Both the position numbers and the translations under genes were made by a program. Below, one piece after another: positions 13,601 through 25,739 of a stretch of DNA of 64,000 nt. The DNA is from Primula veris. Taxonomy: Eukaryota > Streptophyta > Magnoliopsida > Ericales > Primulaceae. The notes beneath the pieces are model-generated. The model saw nothing but the letters and a program-made list of their open reading frames with translations. It had not been told where the DNA came from and made no database searches. Positions within the stretch are counted from its first letter, which is position 1. Each line of letters begins with the position of its first letter. The stretch lies in NCBI GenBank assembly GCA_963682055.1, contig OY821742.1:9455752-9519751 (forward strand), in the 5' to 3' direction.

Positions 13601-16600
13601 TGAGGAAAAGGGAACAGGTAATATGATCAACTTGTATGTGTTCATTTTTTTTATTTACTTGTTACTTAGTTGTTTTTAGTATGTTTTCAACATCAAGACC
13701 CACCTTTGTCTTCCTGGAGTGGATTGCGATTTTTCAAGTAAAATAGTAACTGCGATTTCAGTAAAGGCAGTGAGGTGGCCACAAGTATGGAAGCCACGGA
13801 TGTTATACGTTTATTGCTAGTTTAAAGGGAGAAGGAACTCAATAAAGATTGAACCAATTGGTTAAATTTAGTTATCTATTTTAGAGTTTTGAGTATAGTA
13901 GTCTTTCCATGAGTTTTACAATTTTGTGTTTGTCAGCCATCATATGTAAGGCATAAGTTATAAGTATATGAATTTTTACCAGCACTCAGTTTTGATGATT
14001 CCATGCAGAGTCTGAAAAGAAGGGAGGATGCTGCTGCACGAGGTTTTTACTTGTCCCTTATATGAAATTGAGTTGATTACTCTTTCTTATCAGTCACATT
14101 AGTTTTTCCCTTTTCTGTTTGCAGCTGGAATTGTTTTGGAGGAAAAAAATTGGCCTCCATTCCTTCCAATTATTCATCATGATATTGCAAATGAAATTCC
14201 AATCCATCTACAGAGGTTACAGTATGTTGCTTTCACTACATTGTTGGGTATGGCCTCTTCACCTCTCAGGTTCATATGTGTGATGAAAAAAGGGTACTAT
14301 GATGTGATGATTTATGTTCAGTTAAACTGTTTATACATAATGTTGGTTTTTTCGTCAAAATCCTACATTTTGGGTTCTCTAAAGATGTGTATAAAAATGC
14401 TGTATTTTTTTTTCTACCCATTTTTTTTTTATTTCTGTTTACTCAAGTTGGGTTCAAATTTTCTCAAGTTAGTATGGTCATGTTATCGGTTTTTTCATAT
14501 GCATTCGTAATTATTTTTTGATTTTTTTTTAAATCAACGTTTTATTTTATTTCTAAAGTTTTTTTTCAAAAAAATATGTAAAATTTGACCTTATGTATAC
14601 TTCTTATGTTTGATTGTTTGTTTGACAATTTATAAGGTAGTAATATTAATAAATACTAAAAATATATATAAAATATTAAATTTTACAGGTTTTTTGAACA
14701 AAAACTTTAGAAATAAAATAGAACATTGATTTAAAAAAAACAAAAATTAATTAATATGAAAACACCGATAACATGCCCATACTAGAGGAAATTTGAACCC
14801 ACTCAAGTTCCTTACTTTGTTACCTTATCAAAGTCTATGACTCTGTGGTAGTATTTTGTCTCTGCTTCTTAGCCTTATGAGTTATTAATCTAGTCTTCAT
14901 GTTCTCTTTTTGTGCTATGAGGCCAAAGATGGATCTTTGGTTGAGATAAAAGTGTAGTTAGGATAATTCCTTTGGAGCTGGTAAATTTAAAAATATCAAC
15001 ACGGAGACTAATCAATGACATGAACTTCTGTCATTCTTATATGGCAGGGTTGGTAGTGTGTCTGCTTTGGAACTTTATTGCAGTTACCTTGGCATGGATC
15101 AAGGGAGAAGGTTAGTTTTAAAATACATATGTGGGTTTAATTTTTACTTCCATATCTCATCGTTTTCTAATTTTTGATAATCTGCCTTGCTGACATAACA
15201 GGTGTCATAATCTGGTTGGTTGCCATTATCTACATCATCTCAGGGGTACCGGGGGCCTATGTGTTGTGGTATCGCCCTCTGTACCGTGCTATGAGGTAAA
15301 ACCTTACTGTGCATCACTTTTCTGAAGATGTTAGTTATTCTGTGGCATCACTTTTCTAATCAAAGTGTTAGTTAGAGTCCTTCTGAAGATGCTACCTGGC
15401 ATCACTTTTCTAATGTGTTGATTTTATTATTCTCTTGACAAAGAAAGTCACAAGGTGCTGATCCAACAAATTGTTGGGGGTGCCAAGAGAGTAGAATACG
15501 TTTCCAAATTATATTATCATTGAACTGTTTAAAGATAGTATAAAAATGGCACTTTTGAAATTCGGGGCTGTCATACGTCCCATATCAACCTTATATCCCC
15601 ATACATACCGCTTCCTTTGAATGCTGCTAATGAGCTTTGTGTAAATTTGATAAGCTTTGCATTTAGCAGAACAATCCTTTGGCCCAAAGCTTCTCTGCAC
15701 ATGCTAAACATTTTTGTTGACCTCATTTCAGGACTGATAGCGTTTTGAAATTTGGGTGGTTCTTCTTGTGTTACTGTGTAAGACTCTTGTCATAAACCAA
15801 ATTATATTATTTTAAACCCCCTTTTCCAGATTCTCGAGAGCCTTAATACTGTTCATTTGCTTGTATGCAGTTCCACATTGCCTTTTGCGTCTTTTCTGCG
15901 GTTGCTCCTCCATTTATTATCAAGGGAGGTTCTCTCACGTAAGTGTTTTCTATAGAAGATTCAGTACATAGTATCTGTTTCCGTGATTGAATCGGCTTTT
16001 TAATATGTTCATTCTATATTGTTCAAAGTTGACTACAGAAAATCTTATGGTATTCATAATTTCGTTCCTTTTCCTTCTGATTTTTTTGCGAAGTATTGAG
16101 AAGGATTCAGAACAACCTTTTTCACGTTTTTTTTCCTAAACAGAACCGTTTGAAAGTTTACTGAAATTCAACATACACACCCAGAGTATCTGTCACCCTC
16201 GCTATCTCATGTCATATATATATACTGATTCGCAGTTTTAATTATTGCCTACCAAAAATTGCTGCTATAATTACAACCAAATTGGAGAATGAAATTGAAT
16301 AATTTCGCATAACGATTGTTATCTGTTATGCAAGGGTTGCAACGTTAAGAAAATTGTCCTAGTGATAAAGTTTGGAAACAATGTATATTGTCAAGTTAAG
16401 AAATTTATCCAAAATGGCAAATACGTGTGTCTTGCAATGAAAATGAATAATTGCACCAGGATTGTTATGCGCTATGAAAGGGTTGCAATGTTAAGAAAGT
16501 GGTCCTGGTTATTAAGTTCGAAAACCATGTATCTTGTCATGTTAATAAATTTATCCAAAATGGTAACGTTTGGGGCTTTTGCAGTCATATTGAAGAATGG

Positions 16601-16751
16601 CTAGTCTCAAAATTGTACGGAAAGGCAGTCTTGACATGATTAATGAGTTTCTATATAAAATAATTTTTGGGGGAAAAATGACCAAAGACTGTCTAGGTTA
16701 TCCTATCCATACTCAGTCTTGGACTAGTTTTGTAATTATGAATGTTTGTTG

Positions 16752-16791
<40 letters not shown>

Positions 16792-17588
16792 TGAAAACTA
16801 AATTGTGGACTAAATAGTCCAGCCCCTCTCTCATAACTTTTAGTTCAACAGTTGGGGCTGAAACTATTTTCGAAAATATTAGTCCTAAGACTCCTTAACT
16901 CCTAAGCATAGTGCAAAGCATAAAATAGAACATTGGTTGATAAGACACAGTTAAGATTCAGCTTGTTGGGGGTGACAGTGCATTCATTAGTTTTTGGTAG
17001 ACAAGGAAATTCTTTTTGACCTTGGGTGTTAGTTGAAACTTTGTTTATGGCTAATACATGCTTTTATATGTAACAGTGGAATAATTCCGGCGTTAGGTTT
17101 TTTGGGCAACAGCAATGTAGCACTCGGGGTAAGACTTTTAGTTCTTATTTCACGTTGTTTCCATATTAACTCAATGGATATATAGATCTTTAGATCCTAC
17201 ATGTTAAAAAGAATTCTGAAAATCGTATCTCGTAGCAACATTATGATTTTGGCACCAGAATTGGTACTCTGTGGAACATGTGAGGAAGGAGGTGGCAACA
17301 AATAATTTTGGTCCATCCTTTAACACTCTCGTTTGTATTTCAGATTTTCTACTTCATTGGGTTTGGGTTTTTTGCCATTGAGTCAATGGTGAGCATCTGG
17401 GTCATACAGGTTAGTTATTTTACCTTAAATTTCCGCCTCCTGATGTTGTGTTGTGCATTTACGAGTCTTTTTTATAATTTTTTTTTTTTACAAAATTGCA
17501 GCAAGTTTACATGTACTTCAGAGGCAGTGGCAAAGAAGCAGAGATGAAGAGGGAAGCTGCAAGGCGGACTATGATGGGAGTGTTTTAG
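10651..17588 (+). CDS. SCAMP: secretory carrier-associated membrane protein (SCAMP), 12 exons, complete
   Basis: Exons: 10651-10710, 13366-13476, 13555-13617, 14009-14042, 14125-14247, 15048-15110, 15202-15295, 15732-15777, 15871-15938, 17077-17128, 17344-17409, 17502-17588; total 867 nt, 288 aa, the usual plant SCAMP length. The N-terminus ([10 protein letters not shown]) carries two NPF motifs, which in SCAMPs bind EH-domain endocytic proteins. A charged coiled coil follows ([14 protein letters not shown]), then four membrane segments with the family signature between TM2 and TM3 ([16 protein letters not shown]), and the C-terminal YMYFRGSG. SCAMPs cycle between plasma membrane and trans-Golgi/early endosome and act in vesicle traffic. 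The 20-aa first exon is separated by a 2.65-kb intron, which fits the plant family. All junctions are GT/AG and in frame. Confidence 0.95.
10789..12260 (+). repeat. degenerate ~0.25-0.3 kb tandem repeats in SCAMP intron 1
   Basis: A block containing AAGATATTAGGGTTT, a line like CCAATGTGGTTAAGAT, then GTTGTTTGTTCCATTG, GGCTACATTTTGGTATTG and CCAGTTTGTCTGCTGAGA recurs about five times (block starts near 10,795, 11,030, 11,360, 11,580, 11,870 and a last partial near 12,125). Copies differ by indels and substitutions. No coding potential seen. Confidence 0.8.
14443..14807. mobile_element. foldback MITE in SCAMP intron 5
   Basis: Two arms of about 130-160 bp face each other: the left arm has TTGGGTTCAAATTTTCTC and CATGTTATCGG near 14448-14495, and the right arm carries the reverse complements near 14768-14807. 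The middle is AT-rich. It has no ORF. I could not fix a target duplication, so superfamily is open. Confidence 0.7.
16290..16570 (+). repeat. diverged tandem duplication in SCAMP intron 9
   Basis: Two neighbouring copies of about 130-145 bp share GGGTTGCAA.GTTAAGAAA, GTCCT.GT, and AATTTATCCAAAATGG. The copies begin near 16,290 and 16,440. They are non-coding. Confidence 0.65.
16755..16789 (+). repeat. (AC)n microsatellite in SCAMP intron 9
   Basis: Uninterrupted AC dinucleotide run of about 35 bp. Likely polymorphic between individuals. Confidence 0.95.
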
Positions 17589-17689
17589 CATTGCACCTTA
17601 CATTAAGAAGGATAATACACATACATATGAGAAAAACCGAATGAATTCATTAGTGTTAAAGAAAGTGAAAAACTAGCAAAGAAGATTGG

Positions 17690-18440
17690 TCAGGTCATAG
17701 CATTATTAATGTAGTCTGTCTCTTTGGTCGCCAAATTATCCGGTTTCTGGAATTAGCTGACTATATCACCACTATACATTCTCATTTATGGCTATGTTAC
17801 TACTACACCTTTACAGTTTATATGGAAAGTTTTCTTCGAATTTTTAACTGGTTTAATTTCGCAGAAACCGAAGTGTTCTTTTATCACTTTATATTGATGT
17901 GAGCAACTATAATGCGGCTCTCAACTATGATGTTTGGCTTTCGTAAATGTCCTCTTTTTCTAACTAATTTAAGAAAGTGTTTTATACCAAACAGAGTAAT
18001 TAATTTAAATAAATTTCAGATTGACCTTATGTCGCTTGCTAGAACAGAATGGAGATTGGGGTATATTCCCTATGTCTCTATCCGTTCTCTCTTTTAATCT
18101 TTCTTTCTTTTGGGCTTTTCTTTATTTCCTCTTCCTTTTTCCAATCAATTGATATTCCCAATTTCACGTCATTCCCATGTTTATAGTGTATTGGTAATCT
18201 CCAAACGGGTCTTGTGCCGTGTTCCATTATATGCTAGATAATCGTAATCTTTTACGGTTTCATATTCAGCTTTTCGAATTGTGTGTACAACATATTGGTT
18301 TCTGGATCAGATTTAGAAGCAGAACAGTTTTATGATTTCATGTGTCCTGGGAAGTTAAGATTATAATATTTGCACAGTTTAATTCTTTTAAATTGTCCAA
18401 ATTATTGAATATTTTATAGATTAAACGTTCCTAAGTGTTC
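17690..18440 (+). repeat. SCAMP 3' flank, copy 1 of a dispersed segmental duplication
   Basis: Starting at TCAGGTCATAGCATTATT, this stretch recurs in the same order at 21332-22850 on the far side of the P450 pseudogene. Shared landmarks include TTTAGCTGACTAT-like text, ATATTGATGTGAGCAA, TTTTTCTAACTAA and CCAATCAATTGATATTCCCA. Neither copy has a credible ORF. 17589-17690 is probably the SCAMP 3' UTR. Confidence 0.8.
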
Positions 18441-18497
18441 GACATAAACAAAGCTGAATGATTTCTTTTGTTCTTCTTATAATCCATCTGCTAAATA

Positions 18498-18737
18498 CAG
18501 ACGCTGTCTGCTTGATACAGACGGCGGCTGTACTAGTGGGGTGGGCTATAAGTCACGTCACGTAATAAAAACTCAATCAACTAAAAATAAAAATAAAAAA
18601 TTTAATTAATATTAATTAAATTTAGAGTAAACTCAAACTAGGGTTCCAATATATTTATTTGAGTTTTTAATAGGTTGACTTTTTATTACGTGACGTGATT
18701 TGTATCATTACCGTCTGTATTAATCAAAAGCCGTCTG
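18498..18737. mobile_element. MITE-like element with long imperfect inverted ends
   Basis: The left side reads CAGACGC...ATACAGACGG... then TCACGTCACGTAATAAAAA (18555-18573). The right side carries the reverse complement TTTTTATTACGTGACGTGA (18680-18698) and ends CCGTCTG. About 240 bp, AT-rich loop, no ORF. No clear target duplication was found. Confidence 0.6.
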
Positions 18738-18819
18738 CACAAAGCAAAAGCTTCTTATAAAGTAGGATATTAAGGATTTTACTCGTAGGTCGTAGACACG
18801 AGTGGCAGAGCCACATGGG

Positions 18820-18990
18820 GGCGAGGGGAGTCACGTGCCCCCCCTGAATTTCTAATACTAATTATACATTTGAATATAGCTAATAACAAAGAGTAAGCTA
18901 GCCCAGTTGGTAACTTAATTTCCCTTTTAAGTTCTTCTAATTGATTCTGCCTGAGTTTAATTCCCAGTGTCAGCCTTCCTTTAAATACTT
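18820..18990 (+). repeat. possible tRNA-derived SINE remnant
   Basis: TAGCCCAGTTGGTAA near 18,900 resembles a pol III A box and GAGTTTAATTCCCAG near 18,955 a B box, with about 55 bp between them, preceded by a segment ending in a C-rich run near 18,835. This is a weak, decayed match; it could be chance within AT-rich DNA. Confidence 0.25.
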
Positions 18991-19649
18991 TTTTCAGCCT
19001 TTTCCTTTTTGAATAATAAACCTAGTATTTTCACAATAAACTTATAAAAACATTGATAATTTATCAACAAAAAAACTTGATCAACATGTTAAATCTATTA
19101 CCTTTTGTAAAACCTTGGTCAATTGAAAAAGGTGGTATAGCCGTATAGGTAAGTAATTACTATTTAGCATATCGTACAAGTGACCACATTTCACTTTATG
19201 AAAATCGGTTGGTCCTGAATATTGGACTAAATTTGAACCTGAACCGTAGAAGTGAATCATGGCCGAGGTCGCTTCTTATTTGGAACCAAGCTACATCTTT
19301 AAACAATCAACTCTATAGAAAGAAAAATATAGGGCTAATTAGATCATAAGCAAGTAAACTGACTTGTTAAGTCTGCAAAAAAAAAAAATTGATTCGACCC
19401 GCTTTCAACTATTTTAAATTTTAAATTGATAAACAAGAAACTCAGTTTTACACTGACCAATGAAATATAATGCGGTCAGCGGTTATAAAAGGTTGAGCTC
19501 AAAAAATAGGAGTGCAACCAAACAAGCACTTAATATTCAGGTTTTTGTAACATTTTCTATGCTTTTAGATTTTCTCTACAAAAGTTTATAAGAAAAACTA
19601 AATCATATAAAATTGCCAACTGTTGGCTTAAATTCTTCTATCTTTTCAG

Positions 19650-20264
19650 GATGTGTTCGCTGCCGGCATAGAGACTTCTGCTGCGGCCACAGAATGGGCG
19701 ATGGCGGAAATGATAAAAAATCCACGAGTAATGGAGAAACCTCAAGTAGAGGTGAGGAGTATCGCAAAAGGGAAAGATAATGTTGATGAAACAGACATTG
19801 AACAACTGAACTAACTAAAGTTAATCATCAAAGAAATCTTACGATTACATCCGTCCCTTCCTTTGTCATTACCAAGAGAAGCAAGAAAAAGTATCAAAGT
19901 TGACAGTTACGACATTCCCGCCAAACCAATGGTCATAGTTAATGTAAGGGCAATAGGACGAGATCCAAATTATTGGACAAACGCGGAGTGTTTTGAACCG
20001 GAGAGATTTGATGGTTCTCAAATCAGTTTTAAAGGGATTAATTTTGAGTATATACCATTTGGAGCTGGTAGAAGGATATGTCCCGGGATTTCATTTGGGA
20101 TTGCAACTATTGAACTTTTATTAGCTCAATTATTGTTCCACTTCAATTGGAAACTTCGGAACGTAACTAAACCAGAAGAATTTGATATGACAGAAGAAGC
20201 CGGAGCTACCGTGGTTCGAAAAAACTCCCTATGTCTAATTGGCATCCCTTACACTCCTAAATGA
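19650..20264 (+). pseudogene. truncated CYP71-type cytochrome P450 (last exon only, one nonsense codon)
   Basis: This matches the third exon of the intact P450 at 59557-60171 along its whole length, including the I-helix AGIETS, the K-helix E-x-x-R, and the haem loop [10 protein letters not shown]. Codon 55 of the exon (19812-19814) is TAA where the intact gene has TAC. Exons 1 and 2 are absent. The sequence just upstream (about 19,165-19,320) matches the promoter and 5' UTR of the intact gene (about 57,520-57,715) and then jumps directly into its last intron (about 59,230), so an internal deletion removed the first two exons. It cannot make a working P450; the open part after the stop lacks a start context. 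Confidence 0.93.
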
Positions 20265-20413
20265 GTGCTAAATTTTAGATTCTTAATTGTTAGCCAACTG
20301 TTTCTTCAATAATGTATCACTTAGGCTTTGTCACATATGAAATGCAAAATGTGTGACGTTTTTTTCTCAAACAAGTTGCTACTATTTGACAAAGAGTAAC
20401 ACCACACACATCT

Positions 20414-21134
20414 TGTTAGAAATTTAGGGTATGATAATCCTGGATAACTTCGAAGAATCGTGTTCGTACATTTTCCGAACAAAGTATTTCGACCCTATTA
20501 TTGTCTGGGTTCACGAAATCTTTGTGGGGATAATTCTTGAATAACAATCTGTTTCTGGCAAGGAGAATAGATTAGGAAATGTAGAGAGAATTTTCTTATA
20601 TGTTTCTGTATCCAAAACCGAGGTCAAATGACTTCTTATATAGGAGATCAATAATCGAAACTGAAAGCAAGCAACTGTTCGGACAAACCGGTTATGTCGG
20701 TTGGGAAAGGGTCCAACTATTCAAAATTTTCCGGAAAGAAAGCAACTGTTCAAAAAAATTTTCCGGAAAGGCAGCGCCCCGAGCGAAAATTTTTTCGAAC
20801 AGTTGCTTCCTTTCCGGAAAATTTTGAATAGTTGGACCCTTTCCCAACCGACATAACCGGTTTTTCCGAACAGTTGCTTGCTTTCAGTTTCGGTTATTGA
20901 TCTCCTATATAAGAAGTCATTTGACCTCGGTTTTGGATACAGAAACATATAAGAAAATTCTCTCTACATTTTCTAATCTATTCTCCTTGCCAGAAACATA
21001 TTGTTCTTCAAGAATTATCCCCACAAAGATTTCGTGAACACAGGCAATAATAGGGTCGAAATACTTTGTTCGGAAAGTATACGAACACGATTTTTCGAAG
21101 TTATCCAGGATTATCATACACTAAATTTCTAACC
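20414..21134. mobile_element. 721-bp foldback element with 5-bp target duplication CATCT
   Basis: Two arms of about 360 bp are near-perfect inverted copies around a centre at about 20,774; both arms encode the same chance peptide in opposite directions. The element starts TGTTAGAAATTT and ends AAATTTCTAACC, and is flanked by CATCT at 20409-20413 and 21135-21139. The paralogous P450 locus (near 60,310-60,330) has the uninterrupted site, confirming the boundaries. A TG start and a 5-bp duplication are retrotransposon-like, so this may be two LTRs joined head to head. No protein is supported. Confidence 0.88.
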
Positions 21135-21331
21135 CATCTGATTTGCATTCCTCAACTTGATATAAGAAATATTTAAACTTCATGCAAGTCTCAAATATTA
21201 TTCCCCCTTATTGTTATGACGTTGAGCTAGAGCACAACTTTTGCTGACCAATTTATTAGAAAAGTCTGATAACTTTATATTTTTGCTCTTAGAAATCAAG
21301 TTTAGAAAATATTGAACACTATTATTTGTCA

Positions 21332-22850
21332 GGTCATAGCATTATTTGTAGTTTTTGGCTCTTTAGTCGTCAAATTATCAAGGTTGCTGGAATTTAGCTG
21401 ACTATGTTACAACTATTCATTCTCATTTATGGGTATTTAAAATCATTCATGTCCGCTATCTTAACCATTTTCTCAAACCTAACACATTTTATACTTTTTA
21501 ATAAACCGTTTACATTTACACAAAATTACAGCTTTATTATTAATTTCCTTATAATATAACCTACATTGTTTTTTTATTTGTTTATTATCTTTTAATAATC
21601 ATAACAATATTACAACAAAAAAATATGAATCACAGGATAGTTTATTACTATTATACTCCATCGGTCCTTAAACAAATATACCCTACAAAAATACATGCAA
21701 TTTTGACCATCAAAATTTTCATATCAAAATTACCGAAATGAAAAAATTAAAAATTTCATCATATAGTTCTAACCATAAACTACGTGATTAACTTTTTAAA
21801 TAATTTTTTCCGGCAATCTAAATATGAAAAAATTATCGATCAAAATTGTAGTATTTTCTTAGGAGACATTTGTTTAGGGACGGATAGAGTATTAATCTAG
21901 GGAATCATATGCATTACTCGTATATGAGGTGAATTTTGTGTTTTCTTAAATTTATGGAATTTTTAGGGCTCCTGCTATATGTCACTTTTTATACCAAATT
22001 TTTAAAAAAAAATATGTTTTAAAAAAGCAGATGCGGATGCCGCTTGAAGTTTATATGGGAAGTTGTCATCTAATTATTCACTAGTTTAATTTGGCAGAAA
22101 CTTAGTGTTTTCAATGACTTTATATTGATGTGAGCAATCATAATGCTCCTCTCAACTACTCATTATTCCATTTAATTGTTCTTATAAAATTACGTACAAT
22201 TTTAATCGATTTATAATTTATATCAAAATTGTCGAAATAATTTTTTTTTAAATCTAAATATAAAATTTAACATTTAAACTATATGATCAACTTTTAAAAA
22301 TTCCATTTTAACAATTTTAATACAAATTATTAATCAATCACTATTGATAATTAAATAGTAACAGAGCAGAGCACGATATTTGCCTTAGTTGCATAGCCTC
22401 TTTTTTCTAACTAAATTAAGAACAAATTTACGGAAGTTTTATACTAATTTCAAATTGACCCTTGATGTTTCGTGCAATGTTTTTTTTGCAGTAACAGAAT
22501 GGACATTGATGCCTTCCCTGTGTCTCTATCCGTTTTCTCTTTAATCTTTCTTTCTTTCGGCTTTCTTTTTTTCCTCTTCCTTTTTCCAATCAATTGATAT
22601 TCCCAGTTTCACGCCATCCCTATGTTTATGTCTTGCTAATATTCGAACGGGTCTTGTGTCGGTGTTCCTTTATATGTTGGATAATTGCATATTCAAGTTT
22701 TCGAATTGTGTGTACAACGTAATGATTTCTAAATCAGATTTAGAAGCACAACAGTTTTATGATTTCATCTTGTCCTAGGAAGTTAAATCTATAATGTTTG
22801 AACAGTTTAATTCTCTTAAATTGTCGAATCATTTAATTAACATTTCTTTA
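21332..22850 (+). repeat. copy 2 of the SCAMP 3'-flank segmental duplication
   Basis: Same landmarks and order as 17690-18440, but interrupted by about 600 bp (about 21,435-22,045) that includes a Stowaway MITE. Divergence is substantial, so the duplication is old. Confidence 0.78.
21656..21889. mobile_element. Stowaway-like MITE (Tc1/mariner), 234 bp
   Basis: Ends CTCCATCGGTCCTTAAACAA and the reverse complement of TTTGTTTAGGGACGGATAGAG match the Stowaway CTCCCTCCGTCC terminus, and a TA flanks each side. The inside is AT-rich without ORF. Similar but more decayed AT-rich sequence lies at about 22,150-22,340. Confidence 0.85.
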
Positions 22851-23219
22851 CTTTTCATTTTTCCATTAATTGCACTCAAATTGTATTTTTTTGAGGATAA
22901 CAAAATTTTATAAATAAAAAAGTTTTAAATTATAATAAATTCGTATTGTTAGCCAATTTTTCTGTGTCGTTTATAATTTTTGAATTAATGAATAACTCAA
23001 TTGAGCTTTTAAGCTCCGGGTTTCCTTTGTTTTTGTAAGATTGTTTTACTAACAGAAAAAAAAAAAAAAAAAAAACTTTAACAGCCTCCAAAAAAATTAA
23101 TCATGATTCCGCCACGGGAGAGAAATGTAATAAAACCAACATAGTTTTTATCAACTTAGTCATTGATAATCAGTTAGCTAACTTGCTCATTCTATACTCA
23201 GATAGGCGCTAGTGTATTA
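22851..23219. other. AT-rich intergenic spacer
   Basis: No gene seen. It holds a poly-A run near 23,056-23,075 and otherwise featureless AT-rich DNA up to the second foldback element. Confidence 0.6.
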
Positions 23220-23571
23220 TGACGAGCCTATTTTTATTCCTAAGCCCGACTTAAACTTAGATGAGATAGGGGTGACCTCCAAGCTCGTAGTGGGACGGGT
23301 AACCGGTGGATCCGGAGTTTCTTCGTACCCTTCCCTCGTCTTGACTGAATCTGCGTACGAAACAAACAGGGGGTCCGGGTTGAGCCCAAGCTATCCCTCT
23401 CAGACGCTCAACTCGGGCCCGCTGTTTGTTTCGTGCGCAGGTTCAGTCAAGATGAGAGAATGACACAAAGAAACCTCGAATCCACCGGTTACGCATCCCA
23501 CTCCGAGCTTGGAGCTCGTCCCTATCTCATCTAAGTTTAAGTCAAGCCTAGAAATAAAAATAGGCTCGTTA
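23220..23571. mobile_element. 352-bp GC-richer foldback element with 5-bp target duplication TATTA
   Basis: Arms of about 170 bp are inverted copies: TGACGAGCCTATTTTTATT at the left end pairs with AATAAAAATAGGCTCGTTA at the right. TATTA flanks at 23215-23219 and 23572-23576. The hairpin would be long and well paired. It is clearly more GC-rich than its surroundings. No convincing protein. Confidence 0.85.
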
Positions 23572-25739
23572 TATTAACCTGTCAATCTTAACTAATGACG
23601 AACCACATATAGCTAACCTAATTATAGCATTAGCATCTGTCATTAAAGGGTATTTGTTTTCTTTTTGCAAAGAAAGGTCATGTACCAATTTCTCTTTACG
23701 TATCCCTACATTAGTTTTCATCCACTCATTCTCCCAAATACAATGAGACGGCAAGTTCCTTATAAGAATTAAATAACATACTTTATTACTTATGTTGCTT
23801 ATTATGGGTTCCCTTAATCAATACATGTGTCTCCTTTTTTTTTATCTAAATAATAATGTAATAATCTATATAGATAGTAAATGTAGTGATGTTAATATAA
23901 CAAAACTGAAAATGGTATAAATCTAAATGGTTATTTTCAAAGTGTAAAAATGTTTAAAATGAATAAAAGATTTAAAGAGATTCATGGGGCGGCGCTCTTA
24001 AAAGCAGCACAAATTAGCTGTTAATCAACTTTCGTTAAAATTTACTATTTATTCCCTTAAAACAATTCCGGGAACTATTTATTTCCTTGCAACAATTTAC
24101 CATCGCTATTCACTAGCTATATTAGGTGAGCCAAACTCACCGTAGCTATCCTGTGGTTCCGCCATCAATTCTTCTAAAATAATAAAATAAACATAAACAC
24201 TCTTTTAAATTTTAATTCTAGAAATAAACTGTCCACAGTTCATACTTTATCTTCATAGTTGTTTTCTTTTAACCGGCTCACTTAGAAATTCTTTGATGAA
24301 TAATTCATGTGAATTGTGATGCACTAAGTAGGCGGGACTATTGTTTTTAGTTGATATCATGTAGTTAGTTGTTTAATATATACGGCAACAAACAAATTAT
24401 CCTTCATGGTTTACTTATATAAACTAGAAAATAAAAATACTACCAAAAAAAATATTGTAAATCTATGCAATTTAAGTGTGATGACACGTATACGTTCACT
24501 TTCTAACATAATGTGGTTTACACATGTGACAAGTGTATGTGTATGTCTCACCATACAAGTATAAAGTGATAAATACTCGAATTTAGATACACCGAGTATA
24601 GAGTGCTAAGTTTTTAACTTTTTACTTCTTTATAAACTTTGAATTCTCGTGTTTACTAATCGAGATTATCTATAATATGATTTCTATTTTTTTAAGTAGA
24701 AACTATTCTGCCATACCGAACTGTAACTTTATGGAAACTATGGGTTTCTATGTAATTAAAAGAAAGATACGGACGAGCGCTAAAAGGTTTCAAAGAAATT
24801 GCAGTCGTGGTCCTGGTATTTAAAAATGACTGCAGAATCAGTCATGTGTATGATTTTTTCTTTGATCTATTTATGCATTTTAAAGGTTTTTTCTTTCCAT
24901 GCAATAAGTAAATATGTTTATTTAGACATCTAAAAATGCGGAATATCAATCCAGAAGATTGAAACATTTATCTCGAAGTATAAATATGAATTAATTTTAT
25001 TTAGTAGCTACTAAACATTCCTGAAGAATGTCAATTGATTAATTCTCGAAAAATCAATACTAAACATGTTTATTTAAATTTATGGAAGAATTTATTATTG
25101 TCAATATATTAATTATGGAAAATTAATATGTTAATTAATCAATATTGATATAATTATCATGAAGAATAAATATTAACCAATCCTGAAGATTGGTGCTTAA
25201 TTAATTTTTGAAAAATTAATAATAAATTAATCCCGAAGAGTTATGAAGTTTATAGTTCCCAAAGAACATAAAAAGGTAATTCCATAGGAATTATAACTGC
25301 ATAAAGTAGTTAATGTTTATAGAGTATTGAGAATTACTGAAGAATTATGGCTAGCTGAAGTAGTAAACTAATAATTCCTCAAGAATTACGACTATTTAAA
25401 GTAGTCGACGTTGAATTAGTAATTCTAGAAGAATTACGCCTACCCGAAGTAGTTAACATTGAATTAAGAAATCATAAAGAATTGTAGCTAACCGAAACAG
25501 TTAATACCAAATTAATATTGGTAATTCCGGAAGAATTACAGCTACACGAAGTAGTAATCCCTAAAATTAATATTTGCAAATTATGTATAATTACGATTAC
25601 TTGAAGTAGCCAAATATGAAGAGTAATTGTAATTCCTAAATAATCGTATGAATATTATTTGGTTTGTTTATTTATTAACTAGTCATGTTTTATATATTAT
25701 TATTTATTTAATATGAAAATATGGTTGTAAAAGACAACA
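23572..25739. other. AT-rich intergenic region left of the LTR retrotransposon, with degenerate repeats at its right end
   Basis: No gene is supported. From about 24,930 to 25,640 a short module of the kind AATTCCTGAAGAATTA followed by GCTA..CGAAGTAGTTAA recurs roughly every 50-70 bp with heavy drift, which looks like an old minisatellite or the remains of another element. Confidence 0.6.

Noticed and set aside
14136..14510. 124-aa frame continuing beyond SCAMP exon 5
   Set aside because: Reads through the GTATGG donor into the intron; the protein matches SCAMP only up to the donor.
20600..20948. Matching 75-aa frames on both strands (MFLYPKPRSNDF)
   Set aside because: They are the two arms of the foldback element read in opposite directions; no sign of a real protein.
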